Positions 41,841-42,416 of a stretch of DNA of 42,416 bases are shown piece by piece. Source of the DNA: Bradyrhizobium macuxiense (lineage in GTDB: Bacteria; Pseudomonadota; Alphaproteobacteria; Rhizobiales; Xanthobacteraceae). The notes beneath the pieces were generated by a model. It was given only the letters and a program-made list of their open reading frames with translations. It was not told the DNA's origin and ran no database searches. The stretch's first letter is position 1, and each line of letters starts with the position of its first letter. The stretch is from assembly GCF_001542415.1 (NCBI RefSeq), contig NZ_LNCU01000013.1, forward strand, positions 18,718 to 61,133, read 5' to 3'. The position numbers were made by a program, and so were the translations under genes.

Positions 41841-42416
41841 TTATTCCTTACGGTTGCCCGCGAGCTGTTCCTTCAAGGCGGCGAGCTTTGCGAATGGCGA
41901 GTTCGGATCGATCGGCCGGTCACGCTCGCGCGGCGCGCTCGACGCGTAGGGCCGATGCGACGGGCCGCTCTCGCGCTTGTCGCGACCGCCCTTGTCACGG
42001 CCGAAATCGCGGCCGCCGCGATCACGATCGCCGCGGTCGCCCTTGTTGCGGTCGCCGCCCCCGAACTTGTTGTCGCGGCGCCGCTCATTGTTGTCGCGAT
42101 CGCGTCCCTTGCCGTCGAAGCGCTCGCGGCGCTGGCCGCGGTCCTCTCTGTTGTCGCGGGCCTGCGCGCCGTCGGCAGGCGCCGCTGCCGCTTCCGCGGG
42201 CGCGCCGGGGCGCGGTACACGGAAATCCTGGTGCCGGCGCGGACGGCGATGATGCTCGCGCTTCTCGCCACCGCCGCCTTCGGCAGCCTGCTGCGCGCCA
42301 CCCTCGGCCTGCTGGCCCTGATGGCGGCCGCGGTTGCGGTCGTGACCCCGATGATGCTGACGGCGTTGCTCGTCGGAGCGGCCGCCGGGACGCCAGACTT
42401 CGACCAGCTGCGGCTC
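41841..42416 (-). CDS. Helicase C-terminal tail (gene cut by window edge)
   Basis: The last 191 codons of a longer gene, read in the frame that runs to the right edge. It starts EPQLVEVWRPGGRSDEQRR, passes through a strongly basic, Asp/Arg/Gly-rich low-complexity region (RNKGDRGDRDRGGRDFGRDK) and ends in DPNSPFAKLAALKEQLAGNR. The V-W-R-P-G-G start and this kind of tail are found at the C-terminus of SUV3-like helicases that stand before S4/fdxA/carD in rhizobia. The helicase core itself lies outside the window, so the assignment rests on context and tail. A shorter open frame at 41873-42301 is a shadow. Confidence 0.78.
   Translation of the reverse strand, partial: EPQLVEVWRPGGRSDEQRRQHHRGHDRNRGRHQGQQAEGGAQQAAEGGGGEKREHHRRPRRHQDFRVPRPGAPAEAAAAPADGAQARDNREDRGQRRERFDGKGRDRDNNERRRDNKFGGGDRNKGDRGDRDRGGRDFGRDKGGRDKRESGPSHRPYASSAPRERDRPIDPNSPFAKLAALKEQLAGNRKE

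Overview
The window looks like chromosome of a Bradyrhizobium-type alphaproteobacterium (Nitrobacteraceae). The reasons are the GC-rich coding style, intergenic palindromic repeats beginning GTCATTGCGAGC, the right-hand order RNA-helicase tail / S4 protein / 7Fe ferredoxin / CarD, and a quinol-oxidase operon followed by a RegB/RegA pair. No phage, insertion sequence, plasmid function or CRISPR array was seen.

Bases 1-11,950 hold several small catabolic modules, most with a regulator transcribed away from them. (a) A minus-strand run of a DsbA/HCCA-isomerase-like protein, an acyl-CoA ligase, a divergent SDR and an acyl-CoA dehydrogenase cut by the window edge faces an HxlR regulator. Two matching palindromes sit exactly in the two divergent promoters. 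(b) A Baeyer-Villiger monooxygenase and a serine beta-lactamase-fold hydrolase face an AraC regulator, which suggests ketone to ester or lactone to hydroxy-acid. (c) A luciferase-like flavin oxidoreductase is preceded by a short relic of a second HxlR gene. (d) After tRNA-Arg(CCT), an EthA-like monooxygenase faces a TetR regulator with two near-identical 18-bp palindromes between them, an arrangement like mycobacterial ethA/ethR.

Bases 11,950-17,230 carry a 5'-end remnant of a zinc alcohol dehydrogenase, a LuxR-type HTH regulator, small exported proteins (Gln-rich, CAP-domain, basic-tailed), a ketopantoate-reductase-like enzyme, a YidB/DUF937 protein and a GlsB/YeaQ membrane protein.

Bases 17,230-27,030 form a CoA-thioester catabolic region. 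An SDR lies opposite an acyl-CoA dehydrogenase pair plus enoyl-CoA hydratase. On the other strand are a branched-chain-type ABC binding protein, a second enoyl-CoA hydratase, a VOC protein and an ADP-forming acyl-CoA synthetase. The gaps are filled with at least four kinds of palindromic repeat. The natural substrate cannot be read from the sequence.

Bases 27,190-30,900 encode an SNase-like exported protein, an M48 metalloprotease lipoprotein with a C-terminal LysM-like segment, and an MHS-type MFS transporter. Bases 31,064-37,971 are a tightly overlapped operon, cyoABCD-SURF1-regB-like-regA-like: a terminal quinol oxidase with its own assembly factor and redox two-component system. A perfect 23-bp palindrome lies upstream.

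Bases 37,979-42,416 hold an NTF2-like protein, an MFS exporter, a CarD regulator with a long Lys/Ala/Pro-rich N-terminal tail and a well-formed promoter/operator, fdxA, an S4 RNA-binding protein, and the basic low-complexity C-terminus of a helicase that runs off the window.
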